From Ferriphaselus sp. R-1 (GTDB lineage Bacteria; Pseudomonadota; Gammaproteobacteria; Burkholderiales; Gallionellaceae): 64,000 nucleotides of DNA. Under the pieces are notes generated by a model that was not told where the DNA came from, ran no database searches, and worked only from the letters and a program-made list of their open reading frames with translations. The stretch covers positions 124,001 to 188,000 of the forward strand of contig NZ_JQKP01000003.1 in NCBI RefSeq assembly GCF_000746095.1. Reading direction: 5' to 3'. This document shows, piece after piece, positions 18,516-26,620 of the stretch (position 1 is the stretch's first letter; the number at the start of each line of letters is the position of its first letter). Made by a program: the position numbers and the translations under genes.

Positions 18516-20552
18516 ATGAGCGTCATCAATCAAGACCTGTCTGACCTGGAAGAGATCGCCCGCTTCGAGCAGGCGGTGCAGACCTTCTTCAACGGCCACA
18601 TCGATGCCGACCGCTTCACCGCCATCCGCCTGCAACAGGGCGTGTACGGCCAGCGCCAGCAGGGCGTGAACATGCTGCGGGTGAAGATCCCCGGCGGCCG
18701 CATCACCCCGCTGCAACTGGAGACACTGGCCGACATCGCGGAGACCTGGGCACAGCACCAGACCGTGCATTTCACCACCCGCCAGTCGGCGCAGATCCAT
18801 TTCATCCCGCTGGCCGACATGCCCAACGCCATGCGTCGCCTGGTGCCGGTCGGCATGACCAGCCGCGAGGCCTGCGGCAACACCGTGCGCAACATGACTG
18901 CCTGCGGTCTGGCCGGCGTGTGCCCGAAAGAGCATGTGGACATCGGTCGGTACGTGGATGGTGCGACCGAGCATTTCCTGCGCAACCCGCTCAACCAGCA
19001 GATGCCGCGCAAGATGAAGATGAGCTTTTCCGGCTGCGAGGCCGATTGCGCCCAGTCGCTGCTGCATTGCGTAGGCGTGATCGCCACCCGCCGTGACGGC
19101 CAGCCCGGCTTCAAGATCAAGGCGGGCGGCGGCCTGGGCCACAAACCGCGCGAAGCCATCGTAGTGGAAGAGTTCGTGCCCGAGCGCGAGCTGCTGTTCG
19201 CCATCGAGGCGCTGGTGACGCTGCACAACAAGTATTCCGACCGCACCAAGCGGGCCAAGTCGCGCATCAAGTTCCTGGTCGAAAAGTTCGGCGAGGACGG
19301 CTTCCGCGCCAAGTATCGCGAGGAGTTCGAGCGCACCCGCGAGGCGCTGGCACAGCAGCCGTGGACGCAAGGCGAATGGCGCGAGCCGGATGCTGCCGCC
19401 CTGCCGCCTTCCGCTGGCGTAGCGCGCGGGCTGTATGCCCAGCGCCAACCGGGACTCCATGTCCTGCCGGTATCGCTGGCCATCGGCGAGATCAAGGCCG
19501 ACAAGCTGCGCGGCCTGGCCCGCTTGTTCGGCGAGCACGGTTTGGAGGAATTGCATGTCACGCAGGACCAGAATCTGTCCGCCCTGAATGTGCGCACCGA
19601 ACAGCTCCCGTCGCTGCGCGCCGGATTGGCAGCGCTTGGCCTGTCCGAGCCGGTGACCGGTGACAACGTGGTGGCGTGTCCCGGTGCGGCGACCTGCCGT
19701 CTGGGCGTGACCTCCAGCACCCTGCTGGCTCCCAAGCTGTCCGGCGGCAGCAAGGACCTGCGCATCCGCGTGTCCGGCTGCCACAACGGCTGCGCCCAGC
19801 CCGAGACCGGCGACATCGGCATCTACGGCGAAGGCAAGCGGCTGCACGGCAAGCTGACACCGCACTACCAGATGTATTTCGGCGGCTGCGGCATGAACGG
19901 TGGCGGACTGGCGCTGAAGGGGCCTACCGTCCCGGCGGCGCGCATGGAGCAAGCCATCGAACGTATCCAGCAGGCCCATCTGGCCAACGGCGAAGTGCGC
20001 TTCTTCGACTGGGCTCGTCAGCAGGATGAGAGTTATTTCAAGACCTTGCTGGCCGATCTGATCGAAGTGCGCGAGGAAGACCTGGCCTCGGTGATGCGCG
20101 ATCATGGTGACGAAAGTGACTTCCGCGTAGTCAACCTGGGCGGCGGCGAGTGTGCGGGCGCGATGCAGGTCACGGTGGGAGCAAACTTCTACGAGGTGGC
20201 ACACGAGCGCGAGTACCGCAACGCGCTGGGATTCCAGCGTAAATACAACGAAGCCGCGTCCTGCAACGAGGCCATCCTGCGCCTGCTCGGCAACGGTCTG
20301 GCCCAATTGCTGGGCGGCGTGAGGCTGGACAAGCTGGAGTTGTTGGCACAGCAACTGTCGGACATCGCTCCGGCGGAACTGGCTACCGCGTTCGCCCGGC
20401 TGGTCGAACTGCTGAACAATGTCGCCGAACACGACGAGGCCTCGCTGGCCGAACTGAACCGGGCAGTGGACAGCTGGACGCGTGAGGCAGGTGCCTATTG
20501 CACCACTCAGGACGAACAGCTCGACCTGACCGAAGCTTTGCCCAAGGTGTGA
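18516..20552 (+). CDS. cysI: Sulfite reductase haemoprotein (CysI-like) with C-terminal extension
   Basis: 678 residues. Two ferredoxin-like plus nitrite/sulfite reductase repeats are seen. Sirohaem/4Fe-4S ligands are C388xxxxxC394 (ACPGAATC) and about C422xxxC426 (SGCHNGC). An earlier CGLAGVCP and SGCEADC set lies in the first half. It reduces sulfite to sulfide. From about residue 545 there is an additional, mostly helical domain of about 130 residues (GGECAGAMQ, ALGFQRKYNEAASCNEAILRLL split by normal spacing), absent from E. coli CysI. No cysJ flavoprotein is nearby, so ferredoxin may be the electron donor. It is the second gene of the cys unit, two bases before cysH. Confidence 0.9.
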   Translation: MSVINQDLSDLEEIARFEQAVQTFFNGHIDADRFTAIRLQQGVYGQRQQGVNMLRVKIPGGRITPLQLETLADIAETWAQHQTVHFTTRQSAQIHFIPLADMPNAMRRLVPVGMTSREACGNTVRNMTACGLAGVCPKEHVDIGRYVDGATEHFLRNPLNQQMPRKMKMSFSGCEADCAQSLLHCVGVIATRRDGQPGFKIKAGGGLGHKPREAIVVEEFVPERELLFAIEALVTLHNKYSDRTKRAKSRIKFLVEKFGEDGFRAKYREEFERTREALAQQPWTQGEWREPDAAALPPSAGVARGLYAQRQPGLHVLPVSLAIGEIKADKLRGLARLFGEHGLEELHVTQDQNLSALNVRTEQLPSLRAGLAALGLSEPVTGDNVVACPGAATCRLGVTSSTLLAPKLSGGSKDLRIRVSGCHNGCAQPETGDIGIYGEGKRLHGKLTPHYQMYFGGCGMNGGGLALKGPTVPAARMEQAIERIQQAHLANGEVRFFDWARQQDESYFKTLLADLIEVREEDLASVMRDHGDESDFRVVNLGGGECAGAMQVTVGANFYEVAHEREYRNALGFQRKYNEAASCNEAILRLLGNGLAQLLGGVRLDKLELLAQQLSDIAPAELATAFARLVELLNNVAEHDEASLAELNRAVDSWTREAGAYCTTQDEQLDLTEALPKV

Positions 20553-20554
20553 AC

Positions 20555-21268
20555 ATGAGCAATCTGAACGACAAGATCGCAACGACGCTGGCGCTGCTGC
20601 GCGCCGCTGTGGCCGACCACGGTCCGGTGACCTTCGCCAACAGCCTGGGGGCCGAGGACATGGTGCTGACCGACCTGATCGCCAGACACGGGCTGGACAT
20701 CACCATGTTCAGCCTGGACACTGGCCGTCTGCCCGCCGAGACCTACGCGCTGATGCAACAACTGCGTAGCCGCTACCGCCTGCCGCTGCATATCTATTAC
20801 CCGGAGTCGGCTGCACTGGAAAGCCTTGTGGAACAACAGGGTGTAAATGGTTTCTACGACAGCGTGGAGAAGCGCAAAGCCTGCTGCCATGTGCGCAAGG
20901 TGGAACCGCTGCGCCGCGCACTGGCCGGTAAAGGTGCCTGGCTCACCGGCATGCGCCGCGACCAGGCGGTGACACGCGGCACACTGGAGGCCGCCGCCTT
21001 CGACACCGACAACGGCCTGTGGAAATACAACCCGCTGCTGGACTGGAGCAACGCCGAGGTGTGGGAATACATCAAGGCCAACGACGTGCCGTACAACGCT
21101 CTGCATGACCAGTTCTACCCCAGCATCGGCTGCGCGCCATGTACGCGTGCCGTCACACCGGGCGAGGACATCCGTGCTGGCAGGTGGTGGTGGGAAGACC
21201 CGCAAAACAAGGAGTGCGGCTTGCACGTAGGCAAGTCCACTCCCCTGAAATTTGCATCAATCAACTGA
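20555..21268 (+). CDS. cysH: APS/PAPS reductase
   Basis: 237 residues from the ATG at 20555, two bases after the cysI stop. The catalytic ECGLH cysteine is C221. Two cysteine pairs, C110-C111 (KACCHVRK) and C193xxC196 (GCAPCTR), indicate a 4Fe-4S cluster, the hallmark of APS-using assimilatory reductases. No cysC (APS kinase) is present and CysN is not fused to one, so direct APS reduction fits. It produces sulfite for CysI. Confidence 0.95.
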   Translation: MSNLNDKIATTLALLRAAVADHGPVTFANSLGAEDMVLTDLIARHGLDITMFSLDTGRLPAETYALMQQLRSRYRLPLHIYYPESAALESLVEQQGVNGFYDSVEKRKACCHVRKVEPLRRALAGKGAWLTGMRRDQAVTRGTLEAAAFDTDNGLWKYNPLLDWSNAEVWEYIKANDVPYNALHDQFYPSIGCAPCTRAVTPGEDIRAGRWWWEDPQNKECGLHVGKSTPLKFASIN

Positions 21269-21278
21269 AAGCGCTGAC

Positions 21279-22184
21279 ATGAGCACACACAACTTCACCC
21301 ATCTGGACGCCCTTGAGAGCGAGTCCATCCACATCATGCGCGAGGTCGCTGCAGAGTGTAAGAACCCGGCGCTGCTGTTCTCCGGCGGCAAGGATTCCAT
21401 CGTGATGCTGCGCTTGGCCGAGAAGGCTTTCCGCCCGGCGAAGTTCCCCTTCCCGCTGGTGCACATCGACACCGAGCACAATTTCCCCGAGGTGATAGCC
21501 TGCCGCGACAAGCTGGCCGCAGACTTGGGCGAGCGCCTCATCGTGCGTTCGCTGGAAGACTCGATCAAGCGCGGCACCATCGTCATCAAGGACGAGAGCA
21601 AGCCGCGCAACCCGTTCCAGTCGGTGACGCTGCTGGAAACCATCGAAGAATTCGGCTTCGATGCCTGCCTGGGCGGCGCGCGCCGTGACGAGGAAAAGGC
21701 ACGCGCCAAGGAGCGCATCTTCTCCTTCCGCGATGAGTTCGGCCAATGGGACCCAAAGAACCAGCGCCCGGAACTGTGGGACACCTACAACACTCGCGTC
21801 CACCCCGGTGAGAACATCCGTGTGTTCCCGATCTCGAACTGGACCGAGATGGACATCTGGCAATACATTGGCCGCGAAAAGCTGTACATCCCGCCGATCT
21901 ACTACGCACACGAACGCGAAGTGATCCGGCGCGGCGGCAACGTCATTCCGGTGTCGCATCTGGTACAGCCCAAGCCGGGAGAGAAGGTGGAAGTCGCCAC
22001 TGTGCGCTTCCGCACCGTGGGCGACATGACCTGCACCGCGCCGGTGGAATCCACCGCCCGCACGGTGGAAGAGATCATCGAAGAGACCGCCACCACCCGC
22101 ATCACCGAACGCGGCGCAACCCGCATGGACGACCAGACCTCGGAAGCGTCGATGGAACTGCGCAAGAAGGAAGGCTATTTCTGA
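21279..22184 (+). CDS. cysD: Sulfate adenylyltransferase subunit 2
   Basis: 301 residues from the ATG at 21279. It shows the PP-loop motif LLFSGGKDSIVML and family blocks HIDTEHNFPEVIACRD, ARRDEEKARAKERIFSFRD (normal length) and the C-terminal ERGATRMDDQTSEASMELRKKEGYF end in shortened form. With CysN it makes APS from sulfate and ATP, driven by GTP. Unusually, 139 bases with a tandem repeat separate it from cysN, whereas the two are often tightly coupled. Confidence 0.97.
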   Translation: MSTHNFTHLDALESESIHIMREVAAECKNPALLFSGGKDSIVMLRLAEKAFRPAKFPFPLVHIDTEHNFPEVIACRDKLAADLGERLIVRSLEDSIKRGTIVIKDESKPRNPFQSVTLLETIEEFGFDACLGGARRDEEKARAKERIFSFRDEFGQWDPKNQRPELWDTYNTRVHPGENIRVFPISNWTEMDIWQYIGREKLYIPPIYYAHEREVIRRGGNVIPVSHLVQPKPGEKVEVATVRFRTVGDMTCTAPVESTARTVEEIIEETATTRITERGATRMDDQTSEASMELRKKEGYF

Positions 22185-22190
22185 GAGGCA

Positions 22191-22246
22191 GACGTGAGAC
22201 GTAAGACGTAAGACGTAAGACGTAAGACGTAAGACGTAAGACGTAA
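22191..22246. repeat. Tandem heptamer repeat GACGTAA, eight units
   Basis: Eight head-to-tail seven-base units: one GACGTGA then seven perfect GACGTAA copies. The array lies seven bases after the cysD stop. Perfect units suggest recent expansion by slippage, so copy number may vary between strains. Confidence 0.95.
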
Positions 22247-22301
22247 GCAAAACCCGCGCAGCGGACAAAGTCAACTTACGACTTACGTCTTACGTCTCAC
22301 G
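22193..22301. repeat. Inverted repeat around the heptamer array
   Basis: The 20 bases at 22193-22212 are exactly complementary to 22282-22301, and the right arm (about four inverted heptamers, 22274-22301) can pair with several registers of the left array. In RNA this forms a stem of 20 or more pairs in the cysD-cysN junction, ending 22 bases before the cysN start. Confidence 0.9.
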
Positions 22302-22323
22302 ACAAAAAACTTAAGGATTCATC

Positions 22324-23577
22324 ATGAGCACACAAACACAACTTCTCCGCTTCATCACCGCCGGTTCGGTGGACGACGGCAAGAGCACGCTGATCGGTCG
22401 CTTGCTGCACGATTCGAAGTCCATTTTCGAGGACCAGTTCTCGGCCATTTCCAAGACCAGCGAGAAGCGCGGCATGGGCGCGGTGGATCTTTCCCTGCTG
22501 ACCGACGGTCTGCAAGCCGAGCGCGAGCAGGGCATCACCATCGACGTGGCCTATCGCTACTTCGCCACGCCGCTGCGCAAATACATCATTGGCGATACGC
22601 CGGGGCATGAGCAATACACCCGCAACATGGTCACTGCCGCCTCGACTGCCAACCTCGCCATCATCCTGATTGATGCGCGCCGTGGCGTGCTGACGCAGAC
22701 CCGCCGCCACACCTATCTGGCCAGCCTGCTCGGCATCCCACACATCGTGCTGGCGGTGAACAAGATGGACATGGTCGATTACTCGCAGGCGCGCTTCGAC
22801 GAGATCGTGGCCGAATACCGCAAGTTTGCCGCCCCGTTGGGCATAGACAACCCGGTGTGCATCCCGCTCTCCGCGCTGAACGGCGACATGGTGGTGGATC
22901 GCGGCGACAAGCTGGACTGGTACACCGGCCCGGCGCTTCTGGAACACCTGGACACGGTCGAGATCGACCACGACGTGAACACCACCGACTTCCGCTTCCC
23001 GGTGCAGTGGGTGTGCCGCCCGCAGACCGACGAATTCCACGATTTCCGCGGCTTCGCCGGTCGCATCGAGGCGGGCGAGATCTCTGTCGGCGACGAGATC
23101 ACCATCCTGCCTGCGGGCCGCACTACCCAGGTGAAAGAGATCGTCACCTATGACGGCAAACTGCAGACCGCTTTTGCCCCGCAATCGGTGACGCTGACAT
23201 TGGCCGACGAGATCGACATCTCGCGCGGCGACCTGTTCGTGCGCAGTGCCGACCTGCAGCCGCGCGTCAGCAAGGAGTTCCGCGCCGTGTTGTGCTGGCT
23301 GTCCGAGACCCCGCTGGAAAAGAGCCGCAAATATCTGGTCAAGCACACCACCCGCGTGGCGAAATGCCTGTTCAGCAGCATCGACCACCGCGTGGATGTC
23401 AACACGCTGGAGCTGCATCCGGCGGAAAACCTGAAGATGAACGACATCGCTCAGGTGCAGCTCAAGGTGCAGCAGCCGCTGGTGTTCGACGACTACGCCA
23501 CCGACCGCGCAACCGGCAGCTTCATCGTCATCGACGAGGCCACCAACAACACCGTCGCGGCGGGCATGATCATCTAG
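22324..23577 (+). CDS. cysN: Sulfate adenylyltransferase subunit 1 (GTPase)
   Basis: 417 residues. GTPase motifs are G1 GSVDDGKST, G3 DTPGHEQY and G4 NKMD, followed by elongation-factor-type beta-barrel domains. It drives APS synthesis by CysD. It is shorter than the E. coli protein (about 475) but all domains appear present and the C-terminus ends normally (NNTVAAGMII), so this is the short CysN form without an APS kinase fusion. A repeat-based hairpin precedes it. Confidence 0.96.
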   Translation: MSTQTQLLRFITAGSVDDGKSTLIGRLLHDSKSIFEDQFSAISKTSEKRGMGAVDLSLLTDGLQAEREQGITIDVAYRYFATPLRKYIIGDTPGHEQYTRNMVTAASTANLAIILIDARRGVLTQTRRHTYLASLLGIPHIVLAVNKMDMVDYSQARFDEIVAEYRKFAAPLGIDNPVCIPLSALNGDMVVDRGDKLDWYTGPALLEHLDTVEIDHDVNTTDFRFPVQWVCRPQTDEFHDFRGFAGRIEAGEISVGDEITILPAGRTTQVKEIVTYDGKLQTAFAPQSVTLTLADEIDISRGDLFVRSADLQPRVSKEFRAVLCWLSETPLEKSRKYLVKHTTRVAKCLFSSIDHRVDVNTLELHPAENLKMNDIAQVQLKVQQPLVFDDYATDRATGSFIVIDEATNNTVAAGMII

Positions 23578-23578
23578 G

Positions 23579-23707
23579 TAAGCGCTGATTAATTCCGTTC
23601 GTGGTGAGCTTGTCGAACCATGAGCGGAATTAATTAAATAGAATCAATGGCATCGAATGCCATTCGACAAGCTCAGGGCGAACGGGTTGAGTAAATCAGC
23701 GCATTCC
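23579..23707. repeat. REP-type paired inverted repeat
   Basis: Two imperfect inverted arms of about 45 bases each surround a short AT-rich centre. The arms carry the core GAGCTTGTCGAA (23607-23618) and its inverse TTCGACAAGCTC (23663-23674), and end with AGCGCTGATTAA-like and AATCAGCGC sequence. The TTCGACAAGCTCAGGGCGAACGG core is a common intergenic REP sequence in proteobacteria. The pair would fold into one long hairpin after cysN. Confidence 0.75.
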
Positions 23708-23770
23708 TAGCCACCTCGGGACAGCGGCGCGCCACCACTGGCCGCTGTCCCGCCTCCTCCGGCTTTGTGT

Positions 23771-23776
23771 TATCTT
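23771..23776 (+). promoter_or_regulatory. Candidate -10 box before the cobD-like gene
   Basis: TATCTT followed by GCGCGC, 30 bases upstream of the ATG at 23806. It fits the local -10 plus C/G block pattern; no -35 box is clear. Confidence 0.35.
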
Positions 23777-23805
23777 GCGCGCATTCCGCACAAGCCCGAT
23801 TCACC

Positions 23806-24741
23806 ATGAGCCTGTTCTCCCTCATCATCGCCCTGCTGCTGGAGCAATGGCAGCCACTCGCCAGAACTAGATTGCCGCTGGCGCGAGTACAGGAATATGC
23901 CGATTTCTTCCGCTTCCGTTTTAACGCGGGCAAGCATCACCATGGCCGTCTGGCCTGGCTGGTGGCGGTCGGATCGCCGGCAGTTGTGCTCACTCTGGCA
24001 TTCACCCTGCTGGATGCCATCCATCCGCTCCTTGCCCTCATTCTCAGCATCGCGGTGTCCTATCTGACTCTGGGCTTGCACCAACTCAACGAACGGTTCG
24101 GTGAACTGCACCAGGCGCTGAAGGATGGTGACACGTCCCGGGCAGCGAGCCTGCTCGCGCTGTGGCGCAATATGCCCAGCCAGCAACTCAACGCGAACGA
24201 GTTGGCCCGCGTCGCCATCGAACGCGCCTTGCTCGCCTCGAACCAGCACGTGTTCGGTGTCATCGTCTGGTTCCTGATCGGCATGCTGCTCGGCCTAGGC
24301 CCCAGCGGTGCGGTGGTCTACCGCCTATCGCAATATCTGGACGCACACTGGGGTGCTCTGGACGATCTCGATCATGGCGATTTCGGCGTGTTCGCCCGCC
24401 GCATCCATGGCTGGCTGGAGTGGCTGCCGGTGCGGCTGAGCGCGGCCACCTTCGCCATCGTCGGCAACTTTGAGGATGCCGTGTATTGCTGGCGCACTCA
24501 GGCGCATACCTGGGCCGACCCGGAACAGGGCATCCTGCTGGCCAGTGGCGCGGGGGCGCTCGGTGTCAGGCTGGGACTGGCCATCTCCGAGGACGGCGTA
24601 CTGCTCGACCGCCCGGAACTGGGAACCGGCGACGAAGCCGCGCCCGACTACATGCAGAGCACCACCGGCCTGATCTGGCGCACGCTGGTGTTCTGGCTCA
24701 TCCTGTTGCTGCTCATCACCCTGGCCACGCTCGTCGGCTAG
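23806..24741 (+). CDS. CobD/CbiB-like membrane protein
   Basis: 311 residues from the ATG at 23806. Several membrane helices and the overall plan (N-terminal [13 protein letters not shown], central [39 protein letters not shown]) match the CobD/CbiB family as seen in betaproteobacteria. True CobD makes adenosylcobinamide phosphate from aminopropanol phosphate. No other cobalamin gene is nearby and this paralogue group often stands alone, so a distinct role is possible. Confidence 0.8.
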   Translation: MSLFSLIIALLLEQWQPLARTRLPLARVQEYADFFRFRFNAGKHHHGRLAWLVAVGSPAVVLTLAFTLLDAIHPLLALILSIAVSYLTLGLHQLNERFGELHQALKDGDTSRAASLLALWRNMPSQQLNANELARVAIERALLASNQHVFGVIVWFLIGMLLGLGPSGAVVYRLSQYLDAHWGALDDLDHGDFGVFARRIHGWLEWLPVRLSAATFAIVGNFEDAVYCWRTQAHTWADPEQGILLASGAGALGVRLGLAISEDGVLLDRPELGTGDEAAPDYMQSTTGLIWRTLVFWLILLLLITLATLVG

Positions 24742-24748
24742 GCTCGGG

Positions 24749-24754
24749 TATCAT
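24749..24754 (+). promoter_or_regulatory. Candidate -10 box before hemH
   Basis: TATCAT followed by TCACCCCC, 31 bases before the hemH ATG. The same arrangement is seen at 28154 and 48841. Confidence 0.45.
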
Positions 24755-24785
24755 TCACCCCCTGACTTTACGGAACACGCCACAG

Positions 24786-25874
24786 ATGTCTTTTCAAGCT
24801 GAACCTGCATACGCCCACGGCACTCCCGCAACAACCGCCGTGCTGCTTGTCAACCTGGGTACGCCGGACGCGCCAACGGCGGCAGCCGTGCGCCCCTACC
24901 TGCGCCAATTCCTTGGCGACCCGCGCGTGGTGGAGATCCCGCGCCTGCTGTGGTGGCCCATTCTGAACGGCATCATCCTGAACACCCGCCCCAAGAAATC
25001 CGCCGAGAAATACGCCAGCATCTGGATGCCGGAAGGCTCGCCGCTAAAGGTGCATACCGAGCGCCAGACGGCCTTGCTGCGTGAAGCGCTGCGGTTGCGC
25101 ACCGATACGCCGCTGGTGGTGGATTACGCCATGCGCTACGGCAACCCCTCCATCCCCGAGGTACTGGCCAGGCTGAAGGCACAGAACTGTCAGCGCATCC
25201 TGCTGGTCCCGATGTATCCGCAATACGCAGCAAGCACCGTCGCTACGGCCTGGGACGTGGTATTCGACGAGCTGCAGCAGATGCGCAATGCCCCCGCACT
25301 GCGCACCATCAAGCATTTCCACGACGATGCGGGCTACATCGCCGCCACCGCGCAGAACGTGCGCGACCATTGGACGCTGCATGGTCGCCCGGAGCTGCTG
25401 GTGATGAGTTTCCACGGCCTGCCGCGCTACACGCTGGACAAGGGCGACCCCTACCACTGCGAATGCCAGAAGAGCGGGCGGCTGATCGCCGAGGCGCTCG
25501 GCCTGCGCAAGGACGAATACCTCATCACCTTCCAGTCGCGCTTCGGCAAGGCCGAATGGCTGCAACCCTACACCACCGCCACGCTGAAGAAACTGGGCAA
25601 GGCCAAGCTGCGCCGTGTCGATGTGGTCTGCCCCGGCTTCGTGGCCGATTGTCTGGAGACTCTGGAAGAGATCGCCCAGGAAGGCAAAGAGGACTTCCAG
25701 CACGCCGGGGGTGGCGAGTATCACTACATACCCTGCTTGAACCAGCGTCCGGACTGGATACGCGCACTCGCCGACCTGACGCTGGAGCACCTGCAAGGCT
25801 GGCTGGACCGGCCCGATGCTGCCCTGCTCGAACGCAGCCGATTGCTGGCGCTCGATGCCGGAGCGCAACGCTGA
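24786..25874 (+). CDS. hemH: Ferrochelatase
   Basis: 362 residues from the ATG at 24786. Family blocks are [57 protein letters not shown], the catalytic histidine in [10 protein letters not shown], and the late [15 protein letters not shown] and [14 protein letters not shown]. It inserts ferrous iron into protoporphyrin IX, the last step of haem synthesis. Confidence 0.97.
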   Translation: MSFQAEPAYAHGTPATTAVLLVNLGTPDAPTAAAVRPYLRQFLGDPRVVEIPRLLWWPILNGIILNTRPKKSAEKYASIWMPEGSPLKVHTERQTALLREALRLRTDTPLVVDYAMRYGNPSIPEVLARLKAQNCQRILLVPMYPQYAASTVATAWDVVFDELQQMRNAPALRTIKHFHDDAGYIAATAQNVRDHWTLHGRPELLVMSFHGLPRYTLDKGDPYHCECQKSGRLIAEALGLRKDEYLITFQSRFGKAEWLQPYTTATLKKLGKAKLRRVDVVCPGFVADCLETLEEIAQEGKEDFQHAGGGEYHYIPCLNQRPDWIRALADLTLEHLQGWLDRPDAALLERSRLLALDAGAQR

Positions 25875-25963
25875 TCAGGGGCGCTGCAGGTACGTCCGAG
25901 GTGGTTGCGCCCTCCCCGCCTAAGACGTACCATGCTTCCGTGTTCAACTACCGGGAAGACACC

Positions 25964-26164
25964 ATGGATACCTCAGATTCCCCCAGCAGTGGACCTCTGG
26001 TGCGGTGTAGCACCTGCCGCAAGGAGATCCCGAAAAGCACGGCACTGATGCCTGAAGGCTCCGAGTACGTCGAGCACTTCTGCGGCACTGATTGTTACGA
26101 CCAGTATTTCTCCGAACACCCGGAAAAGAATCCACCTGCCAACGACCCACGAGGAAAACCCTGA
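25964..26164 (+). CDS. Small zinc-binding-type protein (DUF3330-like)
   Basis: 66 residues from the ATG at 25964. It has CSTC (15-18), then FCGTDCYDQYF, giving a CxxC...CxxxC metal site, and a proline-rich tail. It resembles DUF3330-type treble-clef small proteins. Its TGA overlaps the ATG of bcp by one base, so both are made together. No function is known. Confidence 0.75.
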   Translation: MDTSDSPSSGPLVRCSTCRKEIPKSTALMPEGSEYVEHFCGTDCYDQYFSEHPEKNPPANDPRGKP

Positions 26165-26616
26165 TGACCGAAGTCGCCGACTTCACACTGCCCGCCACTG
26201 GCGGCACCACCTTCCAGCTTGCCGCAGCGCGCGGCAAGCATCTCGTGATCTACTTCTACCCCAAGGACAACACTCCCGGCTGTACGCTGGAAAGCGCGCA
26301 GTTCCGCGACCTTTACTCCGAGTTCGCTCAGGCCGGTTGCGAAGTGGTCGGCATCTCGCGTGACAGCATGAAGTCGCACGAGAACTTCAAGGCCAAGTTC
26401 ACCCTGCCTTTCGCCTTGTTGTCTGATAGCGAAGAAGTAGCCTGTAACCTGTTCGGTGTCATCAAGCAGAAGATGATGTACGGCAAACAGGTACGTGGCA
26501 TCGAGCGCAGCACTTTCGTCATCGACCGTGACGGCGCACTGCGCCGTGAATGGCGCGGCCTCAAGGCCGATGGTCACGCCGCCGAAGTCCTCGAATTCGT
26601 TAAAACACTGGGATAA
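26164..26616 (+). CDS. bcp: Thioredoxin-dependent peroxiredoxin, Bcp type
   Basis: 150 residues from the ATG at 26164. The peroxidatic cysteine is C40 in DNTPGCTLES. The second cysteine usual five residues later in E. coli Bcp is absent (ESAQ). C94 in SEEVACNLF sits where an alternative resolving cysteine is known in some Bcp proteins. It reduces organic peroxides using thioredoxin. It is coupled to the upstream small zinc protein. Confidence 0.95.
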   Translation: MTEVADFTLPATGGTTFQLAAARGKHLVIYFYPKDNTPGCTLESAQFRDLYSEFAQAGCEVVGISRDSMKSHENFKAKFTLPFALLSDSEEVACNLFGVIKQKMMYGKQVRGIERSTFVIDRDGALRREWRGLKADGHAAEVLEFVKTLG

Positions 26617-26620
26617 AAAC

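Noticed and set aside
18321-20582. A 753-codon open frame antisense to cysI
   Set aside because: It is a GC-driven mirror of a well-supported gene and has no protein-like family features; the same applies to long antisense frames over the cphA-type gene (905-2923), the ABC exporter (3570-5165) and murJ (48959-50377).
22191-22301. Short regular repeats that might suggest a CRISPR array
   Set aside because: Units are only seven bases, directly adjacent without spacers, and no cas gene is nearby; this is a tandem repeat.
22324-23577. cysN as a truncated gene because it is shorter than in E. coli
   Set aside because: All GTPase motifs and barrel domains are present and the C-terminus ends normally; this is a short natural form.
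23806-24741. Cobalamin biosynthesis as a pathway in this region
   Set aside because: Only one CobD/CbiB-like gene is present and no other cobalamin gene or cobalamin riboswitch was seen.
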